Source: Chromatiales bacterium
GTDB lineage: Bacteria; Pseudomonadota; Gammaproteobacteria; Thiohalomonadales; Thiohalomonadaceae
Reading direction: 5' to 3'
Assembly: GCA_003251535.1 (NCBI GenBank)
Contig: QKFD01000082.1
Location: 1-44,022, forward strand
DNA: 44,022 bases
The number at the start of each line of letters is the position of its first letter. The stretch's first letter is position 1. A model generated the notes under the pieces. It worked only from the letters and a program-made list of their open reading frames with translations, was not told where the DNA came from and did not search any database. A program made the position numbers and the translations under genes. Below are positions 24,220-31,227 of the stretch, piece by piece.

Positions 24220-24252
24220 GGTGTTCTCCTTACGACGGTGAGCGCCGGCTGT

Positions 24253-26151
24253 TCAACTATCCAGCGCCTCCCAGCGGGCGTAGGCAGTGGTCAGCTCCGC
24301 CTCGATGGTCGCCAACCGGGCCTGGGTCGTAGCCACCCCATCACCCCCTTGGCGATAGAGTTCCGGGTCACCCAGCTGGGCCTGGAGCTGGGTCTGCTCC
24401 GTCTCCAACTGCTCAATGCGTCCCGGGAGCGCCTCCAGTTCGCGCTGCTCTTTGTAGCTCAGCTTGCGCCCTTTCTTGGCGGCCTCGGCAGGGGCGCTAC
24501 TAGGGGCGGCCGGTGCCGACGGCTTGGCGGGGGCCGTGGGCAGGCTGGGGGTCGGCGGCGGGGGCCGCTGACGTAGCCACTCCTCATAACCCCCCACATA
24601 TTCGGCCACTCGCCCATCGCCCTCGAATACCAGGGTGCTGGTGACGACGTTATCGAGGAAGGCACGATCATGGCTGACCAGCAGTACCGTCCCCTCATAC
24701 TCCACCAGCAGCGACTCCAGCAGCTCCAGCGACTCCACATCGAGGTCGTTGGTGGGCTCATCCAGCACCAGCAGATTGGCCGGGCGGGTGAAGAGCTTGG
24801 CCAGCAGTAGTCGGTTGCGCTCCCCCCCGGAGAGCGCCTTGACCGGGGTGTTGGCCCGTTGCGATGGGAATAGAAAATCGGCGAGGTAGCTCATCACGTG
24901 GCGGCTGTGGCCGTTGACGGTGACCTGATCGGAGCCCTCGCTCACGTTGTCGCGTACGCTCTTCTCTTCATCAAGGGCGGCGCGCAGCTGATCGAAGTAG
25001 GCCACCTCCACCCGCGCCCCTAGTTTGACGCTGCCGTTGCGGGGTGGGATCTCGCCCAGCAGTAGCTTGATGAGGGTGGTTTTGCCCGTGCCGTTGGGGC
25101 CGATGATACCCACCTTGTCACCCCGGATTATGGTGGTGGTGAGGTCGCGCACGATGGGCTGTTCGCCCCAGTCGTAACTGAGATTTTGGGCATCGATGAC
25201 CACTTTGCCGGAGGCCTCGGCGCCGCCAATCTCAAAGCGGGCGCGCCCCATCCGCTCACGCCGATCGGCCCGCTCCCGGCGCATGGCAACGAGTGAGCGT
25301 ACCCGCCCCTCATTGCGGGTCCGCCGCGCCTTGATCCCCTGACGGATCCACACCTCCTCGTCGGCGAGCCGTTTATCGAAGCGGGCGTTCTCCGCCGCTT
25401 CTGCCTCTAGCGCCTGCTGTTTGCGTTCCAGGTACTGGTCGTAGTTACCGGGCCAGGAGCTGAGGCGACCGCGATCTAGCTCAATGATGCGGGTGGCGAG
25501 ACGGCGCAGGAAGGCGCGATCATGGGTAATAAATAGCAGCGCCCCGCCCCACGCCAACAGCCGCTCCTCCAACCAGCGGATGCCATCGATATCCAGGTGG
25601 TTGGTCGGCTCATCCAGCAGTAGCAGATCGGGCTCAGTCACCAAGGCGCGGGCCAGCATGACCCGCCGTTTCATGCCGCCGGAGAGGCCGGCAAAGGGGA
25701 GATCGCCAGTGAGCCCCATGCGCGAGAGCAGCGCCTCCACCCGCTGATCCAGCTCCCAACCGCCGGCCACCTCGATCTCTCGCTGTACCCGATCGAGCCG
25801 ATCTAACAGCCCCTCCTCGCCATTGGCGAGGCGGTGGGTCAGCTCATGGTGCTCCGCCAGCAGCGGCCCCAGCGCCTCAACACCACCCGCCACCACATCG
25901 TAGATGGAGCCGTGGAGAGCCGGCGGCACCTCCTGGGCCAGACGGGCGATACGGATACCCTGCTGCAACACCAGCTCGCCGTCGTCGGCCCGCAGCTCTC
26001 CCACTACCAGTTTGAGCAGGGTCGATTTGCCGGTGCCGTTGCGTCCCACCAGACAGAGCCGTTCGCCCTTGTCGATGGCCAGTTGGACGTGATCGAGTAG
26101 CGGGGGTCCGCCAAAGGCGAGGCTCACCTCGCGCAGGGTGATGAGGGGCAT
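24253..26151 (-). CDS. uup: ABC-F ATPase Uup
   Basis: Cytoplasmic ABC-F protein of 632 residues with two ATPase domains and no membrane segments. Walker A motifs are GRNGTGKST (about 36-44) and GPNGTGKTT (about 350); signature motifs LSGGMKRRV and LSGGERNRL; Walker B LLLDEPTNHLD and LVLDEPTNDLD. The inter-domain linker is charged (the P-site tRNA-interaction motif region). The C-terminus is a Pro/Ala-rich hinge followed by a coiled coil (LSYKEQRELEALPGRIEQLE), the DNA-binding Uup tail. The MPLITLREVSLAFGGPPLLD start is diagnostic of Uup. It is linked to ribosome function and to suppression of transposon precise excision. Same strand as and just upstream of sixA. Confidence 0.95.
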   Translation of the reverse strand: MPLITLREVSLAFGGPPLLDHVQLAIDKGERLCLVGRNGTGKSTLLKLVVGELRADDGELVLQQGIRIARLAQEVPPALHGSIYDVVAGGVEALGPLLAEHHELTHRLANGEEGLLDRLDRVQREIEVAGGWELDQRVEALLSRMGLTGDLPFAGLSGGMKRRVMLARALVTEPDLLLLDEPTNHLDIDGIRWLEERLLAWGGALLFITHDRAFLRRLATRIIELDRGRLSSWPGNYDQYLERKQQALEAEAAENARFDKRLADEEVWIRQGIKARRTRNEGRVRSLVAMRRERADRRERMGRARFEIGGAEASGKVVIDAQNLSYDWGEQPIVRDLTTTIIRGDKVGIIGPNGTGKTTLIKLLLGEIPPRNGSVKLGARVEVAYFDQLRAALDEEKSVRDNVSEGSDQVTVNGHSRHVMSYLADFLFPSQRANTPVKALSGGERNRLLLAKLFTRPANLLVLDEPTNDLDVESLELLESLLVEYEGTVLLVSHDRAFLDNVVTSTLVFEGDGRVAEYVGGYEEWLRQRPPPPTPSLPTAPAKPSAPAAPSSAPAEAAKKGRKLSYKEQRELEALPGRIEQLETEQTQLQAQLGDPELYRQGGDGVATTQARLATIEAELTTAYARWEALDS

Positions 26152-26185
26152 GACTGCAATCCGTGGGTGGAGACGATGGGCCGAG

Positions 26186-26203
26186 CGGGAGATCTCTCTC
26201 CCG
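26186..26203 (-). terminator. Small hairpin downstream of the first GGDEF-EAL gene
   Basis: CGGGAGA-TCTC-TCTCCCG, a perfect 7-bp stem with a 4-base loop, between the stop of the GGDEF-EAL gene (26220) and the start of uup. No T-run follows, so its role in termination is uncertain. Confidence 0.3.
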
Positions 26204-26219
26204 ACGCTGGGGTGGCAGC

Positions 26220-28283
26220 TTAGTCGCTGCCGTGGCGCTTGGAAAGGAGGGCGGCGATCCCCTCCGGGGTGAGGGGACGGCTAAAGAGGAAGCCCTGGGC
26301 GTCACGGCACTGGTTCTTTCGCAGGAAGGCGAGCTGCTCCTGCTCCTCTACCCCCTCGGCCACCACCTTGAGGTGGAGACTCTCGGCCAGGGCGATGATG
26401 GCGCGGGAGATGGCCTGATCGTCGTCGTCATAGGCGAGTCCGGAGACAAAGCTGCGGTCGATCTTCACTGCGTCCACCGGTAGCCGCTTGAGGTAGGCAA
26501 GGCTGGTGTAGCCGCGACCAAAATCATCGATGGCGATGGCGACCCCCAGTTGGCGGAGCCGGCCCAGGGTCTCCGCCGCCAGATGGGGATTTTGCATCAC
26601 CGCCGTCTCGGTCAGCTCCAAGGTCAGCCGGCTCGACTCAAAACCGCTCATCGCCAGGACCGCCTCTACCCGATCGGCAAAATCGGGCTGACGCAGTTGG
26701 CGGGCCGACAGATTGACCGCAATGTGGAGTGGCGGCAGCCCCGCCTGGCGCCAGATTTGGCCTTGGTGACACGCCTGCTGTAGCACCCACTCACCGATGG
26801 AGTCGATGAGACCACTCTCTTCCGCCAGTGGGATGAAGTCGTCTGGTCCCAACAAGCCTCGCTCCGGGTGGCGCCAGCGGATCAATGCCTCCACACCGAT
26901 GATGCGCGTACTATCCACATCCACCTGCGGTTGATACTCCACTACCAGCTCGTTGCGCTCCAGGGCACGGCGCAGGTCATTCTCCAGGTGGAACTGGCGA
27001 CTCACCTGATCGCGGCCGCCGGTGCGGTAGAACTGGTAGGTGTTGCGACCCGCCTCCTTGGCGCGGTACATGGCGAGATCGGCCGCCTTTAGCAGGGCGT
27101 CGGCATCGGCGCCATGGCTAGGGAAGAGGCCGATGCCGATGCTGGGGCTGACAAATAGCTCCTGACCGCAGAGGGTGAAGGGTACCGCCATCACCTCCCG
27201 CACCTTCTCCACCACGGCGATCACCCCCTGCTCCCCCTTCACATCCCGCAGCAACAGGGTGAACTCATCCCCCCCGAGACGAGAGACGGTATCGGAGTGG
27301 CGCACGCAGGCGCGCAGGCGCCGCGCCACCTCGATGAGGAGTTGGTCACCGGCGGCGTGGCCGAGGGTGTCATTGATCAGCTTGAAGCGGTCGAGGTCAA
27401 CAAACAGCACCGCCAGCTGGCTGGCGTTACGGGTGGCCCAGCTGAGTGCCTGCTCCAGGTGTTGGCGGAACAGGCCGCGGTTGGGCAGCTCGGTGAGCGG
27501 GTCGTAGTGGGCGAGTCGCTCCAGCCGCTCCTCGTTGCGCTTAGTCAGGGTGATGTCGGAGAACATGCCGACGTAGTAGAGCACCTGGCCATCATCGGCC
27601 CGCATGGCGCTGATGGAGAGCCACTCGGGGAATAGCTCGCCCCCCTTGCGGCGGTTCCACACCTCCCCCTGCCAACGCCCCTCCTGGAGCAGCTGGGCCC
27701 ACATGGTGCGGTAGAACTCCTCATCATGGCGGCCGGACTTGAGCACGGCTGGGCGGTGGCCCACCACCTCGTCGCGCTCATACTCGGTCAGGTGGCAGAA
27801 GGTGGCGTTGACGTCGAGGATCACCCCTCGTGGGTCGGTGATGATGACCGCCTCGGCGGCGTTTTCAAACAGGCCGGCGGTGAGGCGGGAGGCGGCGGAG
27901 AGGTTCTGCTTGAGGTGTGCCTCCAGGTCCAGCAGGGCCCGCCGCACCTCAGTAAGGGCGGCGATGAAGGCGCTGTAGTTGCCGGTCTCCAGTGCCTGCC
28001 CAGCGGCTACGGTGGCCACCAGTGCCTGGGCCTTCGGCATCAGCTGCTGCTCCGCCTGGAGCAGGGCGTGGACCTGGGCCAGGCAGCGGAGCTGATCGCA
28101 CAGGGCCTCTGGCTCAAACCAGCGCTCGGCGGCAAAGGCTGCCGCCCCTGCGGGGGTGGTACCGCATAGAAGTAACTCGTAACAGCGATCGCTCCAGGCG
28201 AGATGGCGTTCAACCAGCTGGGAGAGGGACTCCATGCAGCTGTGCATCTCGTCGAAGGCGAGCTCCTTCAGCAGGTAGCTCAT
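26220..28283 (-). CDS. PAS-GGDEF-EAL cyclic-di-GMP protein with N-terminal helical (CZB-like) domain
   Basis: Cytoplasmic protein of 687 residues that can make and/or degrade c-di-GMP. Residues 1-140 are all-helical; they resemble a CZB zinc-binding domain but lack its cysteine motif and final histidine, so it is degenerate or a different four-helix domain. A PAS domain follows (about 142-260, LFENAAEAVIITDPRGVILDVNATFC), then GGDEF (intact GGDEF, with an inhibitory I-site RHSD five residues before it), then EAL (EALIRWRHP, LTLELTETAVM, IDDFGRGYTSL, KIDRSFV), which keeps the main metal-binding residues. Both activities could be present. AAAGGA precedes the ATG, and TATACT at 28322-28327 could be its -10 box. 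It precedes uup on the same strand. Confidence 0.9.
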   Translation of the reverse strand: MSYLLKELAFDEMHSCMESLSQLVERHLAWSDRCYELLLCGTTPAGAAAFAAERWFEPEALCDQLRCLAQVHALLQAEQQLMPKAQALVATVAAGQALETGNYSAFIAALTEVRRALLDLEAHLKQNLSAASRLTAGLFENAAEAVIITDPRGVILDVNATFCHLTEYERDEVVGHRPAVLKSGRHDEEFYRTMWAQLLQEGRWQGEVWNRRKGGELFPEWLSISAMRADDGQVLYYVGMFSDITLTKRNEERLERLAHYDPLTELPNRGLFRQHLEQALSWATRNASQLAVLFVDLDRFKLINDTLGHAAGDQLLIEVARRLRACVRHSDTVSRLGGDEFTLLLRDVKGEQGVIAVVEKVREVMAVPFTLCGQELFVSPSIGIGLFPSHGADADALLKAADLAMYRAKEAGRNTYQFYRTGGRDQVSRQFHLENDLRRALERNELVVEYQPQVDVDSTRIIGVEALIRWRHPERGLLGPDDFIPLAEESGLIDSIGEWVLQQACHQGQIWRQAGLPPLHIAVNLSARQLRQPDFADRVEAVLAMSGFESSRLTLELTETAVMQNPHLAAETLGRLRQLGVAIAIDDFGRGYTSLAYLKRLPVDAVKIDRSFVSGLAYDDDDQAISRAIIALAESLHLKVVAEGVEEQEQLAFLRKNQCRDAQGFLFSRPLTPEGIAALLSKRHGSD

Positions 28284-28375
28284 CGCGATGTCCTTTCGAG
28301 CCCGGAAAAATGACGTCCCAGTATATTCCCCTACGTTCTGTCCGCCAGCTCCCTATTGGCTCAGCGTGGAAGGGG

Positions 28376-28945
28376 TCACAACGATCGGCACCGCAGCAGC
28401 GCCATGGCGGCGTTGATGCGCTTCAGCTGCTCGTCGCTCCCCCCTCGATCAGGGTGGTAGCGCATGGCGAGCTGGCGGTAGCGGTGACGGATGGCGGTGT
28501 CATCCACGGGATCACTCAGCCCCAGCGTGGTGAGCGCCCCTGCCCGCCCCTCGCGGGCGTGGGCCAGAGAGAAGAAACGGTCCAGCAGGGCCTGCACCTC
28601 GGCGGCAGTGGTGGTGGCCAGATGCCCCTCATGCAAATAGTAGGATAGCAGTGGATCGGCCGCGGTGAGGGCGGCGGTACCAGGGGTATAGGGGTGTAGC
28701 TGGATCTCCAGGGCGGTGATGGTGAGATCACCCAAACGGGCCGTCAGGAGGCCACAGCGGAGGCGGTGGAGGTGGTGAAACAGGAGGAAGTGGGCGCGGA
28801 ACAGCCCCAGCGTATCGCTCAGCCGGTGTTCGGCCAACCAACCCTCCGCCTGGAGTTGGCGGAGCAGGGTGTATTCAGTCACGCCGCCGGGCTGTTCGCG
28901 CAACAGCTGGAGTAGCCGGAGTTCGAGAGGGTGCTCGGTGGGCAT
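28376..28945 (-). CDS. DnaJ-related co-chaperone protein
   Basis: Protein of 189 residues. Residues 1-115 match the N-terminal region of the DnaJ-related family (PF12339-like: LLQLLREQPGGVTEYTLLRQLQAEGW, FRAHFLLFHHLHRLR, LHPYTPGTAALTAADPLLSYYL). The C-terminus (about 130-189) is a J domain with the HPD tripeptide in RQLAMRYHPDRGGSDEQLKRINAA, which stimulates DnaK ATPase. No Gly/Phe or zinc-finger domain. Such proteins are typical of gammaproteobacteria; client unknown. A strong hairpin separates it from the upstream repeat-protein gene. Confidence 0.92.
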   Translation of the reverse strand: MPTEHPLELRLLQLLREQPGGVTEYTLLRQLQAEGWLAEHRLSDTLGLFRAHFLLFHHLHRLRCGLLTARLGDLTITALEIQLHPYTPGTAALTAADPLLSYYLHEGHLATTTAAEVQALLDRFFSLAHAREGRAGALTTLGLSDPVDDTAIRHRYRQLAMRYHPDRGGSDEQLKRINAAMALLRCRSL

Positions 28946-28951
28946 GGTAGA

Positions 28952-28976
28952 GCCGACCGGCGCGAGGCCGGTCGGC
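28952..28976 (-). terminator. Strong hairpin between repeat-protein gene and DnaJ-related gene
   Basis: Perfect 10-bp stem GCCGACCGGC / GCCGGTCGGC with a 5-base loop (GCGAG), in the 41-bp gap after the repeat-protein stop and before the DnaJ-related start. It lacks a T-tract, so it may attenuate readthrough or stabilise the upstream mRNA end instead of ending transcription outright. Confidence 0.5.
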
Positions 28977-28986
28977 GGGTGATGGC

Positions 28987-30048
28987 TTACGGATAGAAGG
29001 GTGAGGTCCCCGGGGGCAGCTGCCGGTTGTAGTAGTAACCGGGCGGCGGCGCGTACTGGTACTGGGGTGGATAGTAGTAGCCCGGCGGGGCATAACCAGC
29101 CGGAGGTTGCTGGCGACCATCTGCCGCCCAGAAGTTGCTGTTTTCGTTGGCTACTGGGGCCTCAGGGGCGGAGGGCGGCAGGGCCGGGGCCGGTGGTGCC
29201 CAGAATGAGCCCGCTGCCGGTGGCACGGAGGCCGGGGTCGCAGGGGCCGCGCCCTGGGGCGGTGCCGGTGGGGCAAACCGCTCCATGCCATGGTCGGCCG
29301 ACATCGGCGCAGAGGGCATCATCGGGTGGGCCATCATTGGATGAGCCATCATCGGTGCCGGGGCAGCGGCCGGTTCAGCCGCGGCGGCAGGTGCCGGAGC
29401 AGCGGCCGGTTCAGCCGCGGCGGCAGGTGCCGGGGCAGCGGCCGGTTCAGCCGCGGCGGCAGGTGCCGGAGCAGCGGCCGGTTCAGCAGCGACAGCGGGT
29501 GCCGGAGCAGCGGCCGGTTCGGCAGCGGCGGCAGGTGCCGGGGCAGCGGCCGGTTCGGCAGCGGCGGCAGGTGCCGGGGCAGCGGCCGGTTCGGCAGCGG
29601 CGGCAGGTGCCGGAGCAGCGGCCGGTTCGGCAGCGGCGGCAGGTGCCGGAGCAGCGGCCGGTTCAGCCACGACAGCGGGTGCCGGAGCAGTGGCCGGTTC
29701 AGCCGCGGCGGCAGGTGCCGGGGCAGCGGTGGTGGTATCAGGTACGGCTGGGGTGTGGGCGAAGGAGGGCGGGAGATCGGTCTTCAGTGGCCCGTGCCCC
29801 TCCTTCGGCACAACCTTGGGTGCCGGCACGATGACTGGGGCGGCTACCTTGTGGATCGTGGGGGGGTGAACAGGGGGGCGTTTGGCCACCCACAGCTCGT
29901 AGGAGAAGAAGACGGCAACTGCGGCGACGCCGGCGGTAACAACGAGTTTATAGATCCCGCTTCCGCCGCCTTGGGCGGGGGCGGAGTGGTGTTCGGAGGG
30001 CGGGGTGGCTCCCTCAGGAGCGGAGGCGGGGGTTTCGGCTTCCGTCAT
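28987..30048 (-). CDS. Bitopic membrane protein with Ala/Pro/Glu 12-residue repeats
   Basis: Protein of about 353 residues: a short acidic cytoplasmic N-terminus, one membrane helix (about 33-50, KLVVTAGVAAVAVFFSYEL), and a long extracytoplasmic Ala/Pro-rich part. From about residue 117 to 233 the unit EPAAAPAPAAAA repeats with period 12 (nine near-complete copies plus ends). Then come MMAHP repeats and a Tyr/Pro-rich C-terminus (PPGYYYPPQYQYAPPPGYYY). Such an extended, rod-like, proline-rich arm suggests reach through the periplasm or envelope (TonB-like spacer) or a surface role; there is no TonB C-terminal domain or LPxTG. Start 30048 preferred (AAGGA nine bases before); 30057 lies on top of that site. 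Function unknown. Confidence 0.8.
   Translation of the reverse strand: MTEAETPASAPEGATPPSEHHSAPAQGGGSGIYKLVVTAGVAAVAVFFSYELWVAKRPPVHPPTIHKVAAPVIVPAPKVVPKEGHGPLKTDLPPSFAHTPAVPDTTTAAPAPAAAAEPATAPAPAVVAEPAAAPAPAAAAEPAAAPAPAAAAEPAAAPAPAAAAEPAAAPAPAAAAEPAAAPAPAVAAEPAAAPAPAAAAEPAAAPAPAAAAEPAAAPAPAAAAEPAAAPAPMMAHPMMAHPMMPSAPMSADHGMERFAPPAPPQGAAPATPASVPPAAGSFWAPPAPALPPSAPEAPVANENSNFWAADGRQQPPAGYAPPGYYYPPQYQYAPPPGYYYNRQLPPGTSPFYP
29350..29724 (-). repeat. 36-bp tandem repeat inside the repeat-protein gene
   Basis: About ten head-to-tail copies of a 36-bp unit coding for EPAAAPAPAAAA. Copies differ slightly (GCG/GCT/GTC changes giving V or T variants), including a higher-order mix of ACAGCGGGT and GCGGCAGGT variants. 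Copy number is likely to vary between strains by slippage or recombination without breaking the frame, since 36 is a multiple of three. Confidence 0.9.
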
Positions 30049-30144
30049 CGGTGACATCCTTCATTATCGATTTGTGGTTGGGATCGGGGCCCGATGGTCC
30101 CGACGTGGGTGAAATCGCGCCCGTCATGTATACCTGCGGATGGG

Positions 30145-30168
30145 TGGGATCCGCTGCGACGGATCCCA
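30145..30168. repeat. Perfect inverted repeat between two minus-strand genes
   Basis: TGGGATCCG-CTGCGA-CGGATCCCA, 9-bp arms and 6-base loop, between the small membrane peptide gene (stop 30215) and the repeat protein gene (start 30048). It could be an operator or a weak terminator of the small gene; no T-tract is present. Confidence 0.4.
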
Positions 30169-30214
30169 TCGAACCGACACCGTACACCACCGTTCGTGAC
30201 ACCGGTAGCGGGCC

Positions 30215-30334
30215 TCAGGAGCTGAAAAGAAGTACCCCCACAATGGCGAGGGCCAGCAGCGCTATGGAGAACCGCAGGACAAAGCGGAACCGGCAATTGA
30301 GCGTACCAGCACATTGTCTTACTTTTTCGAACAT
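30215..30334 (-). CDS. Small single-helix membrane peptide (39 residues)
   Basis: A short frame with a good ribosome site (GGAGGGG about nine bases before ATG 30334). The peptide begins MFEKVRQCAGTLNCRF, is basic at the N-terminus, has one predicted membrane helix (VLRFSIALLALAIVGVLLF) and ends in SS. Two cysteines (C8, C14) lie before the helix. It would insert as a bitopic inner-membrane peptide with the N-terminus inside. No family recognised. It is the only gene I can support in the 30049-30422 gap and may be cotranscribed with the repeat membrane protein downstream. Confidence 0.55.
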   Translation of the reverse strand: MFEKVRQCAGTLNCRFRFVLRFSIALLALAIVGVLLFSS

Positions 30335-30422
30335 GGATTTGCCCCTCCACTGAGAGGGTTTACATTGCGAGCGGCGCCCACCGAGCGCCGACGGATAGTT
30401 GCTGAAACTTGAGGAAAATTAC

Positions 30423-31223
30423 ATGAAGAACTTGCGTCTATTGTTCACCCTCCTTTTCACCCTCGCAAGTCTGCCCGTACAGGCCGATGTTGCGGTGTTA
30501 ATCCATGGCTATCTAGGGAGTCCGAACTCCTGGGTGGCCAGCGGGGTGCTGCCTACTCTGGAGGCGCGTGGTTGGCGCTTCGCTGGGGTGCTACCGGGGC
30601 CGGTGGCCGCCCAGGGCCCGGGTCGCTGGGTCTATAGCGTGGCCCTCCCCTCTCTGGCGCCGCTACCGGTGCAGGCGACGGAGCTGGCCGGCGCGTTGCG
30701 GGTCATTGCCGAACGCCACCCGCAGGAGCCTCTTATCCTGGTGGGTCACTCCGCTGGTGGGGTGGTTGCCCGCTTGGCGCTGGTGACGGGGGCGGCCCCC
30801 CATGCCCGGCAGCTCATCACCATCGCTGCGCCCCATCTGGGGACGGTACGGGCCGCTCAGGCGCTGGATGCGGTGGATATCCCCTTCCCGGTCTCCGTGG
30901 TGCCAGACCTATTTGGCCCGCCGGAGTATCAGCTGCTGCGTGACTCCCGTCCCCTCTACGTTGACCTGCTGCCTGCCTACCCGGGTAGCCTGCTCGATTG
31001 GCTGAACCATCAGCCCCATCCGGCCATCGACTACGTGGCGGTGGTGCGCATGGCGCCGTTCACCCTTGGTGATGAGCTAGTCCCCGCCTTCAGCCAGGAT
31101 CTGGCGCGGGTGCCGGCCCTTCACGGTCAGGTGCAGACGGTAGTGGTGGGGGGCGGTCACTCCCTCAATCCGGCCGACGGCCCCCTCATTGCCGATCTGC
31201 TAGAGCGCAACGCGGCCCCGTAG
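30423..31223 (+). CDS. Exported lipase-like alpha/beta hydrolase
   Basis: Serine hydrolase of 266 residues with a signal peptide (MKNLRLLFTLLFTLASLPVQA, cleavage before DVAV). The alpha/beta-hydrolase fold shows the oxyanion HGYLGSPNSW, the nucleophile elbow LVGHSAGGVVARLAL (GHSAGG serine), and a histidine near the C-terminus in VVGGGHSLNP. Most like triacylglycerol lipase/PGAP1-type esterases acting in the periplasm or outside. GAGGAAAA precedes the ATG; earlier in-frame ATG at 30399 would spoil the signal peptide. Convergent with the large sensor gene, with four bases between stops. Substrate unknown. Confidence 0.88.
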   Translation: MKNLRLLFTLLFTLASLPVQADVAVLIHGYLGSPNSWVASGVLPTLEARGWRFAGVLPGPVAAQGPGRWVYSVALPSLAPLPVQATELAGALRVIAERHPQEPLILVGHSAGGVVARLALVTGAAPHARQLITIAAPHLGTVRAAQALDAVDIPFPVSVVPDLFGPPEYQLLRDSRPLYVDLLPAYPGSLLDWLNHQPHPAIDYVAVVRMAPFTLGDELVPAFSQDLARVPALHGQVQTVVVGGGHSLNPADGPLIADLLERNAAP

Positions 31224-31227
31224 GGAG

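Noticed and set aside
29290-30054. Plus-strand frame rich in Gly/Arg/Ser repeats
   Set aside because: It is the antisense shadow of the 36-bp tandem repeat; the minus frame has a ribosome site, membrane helix and sensible composition.
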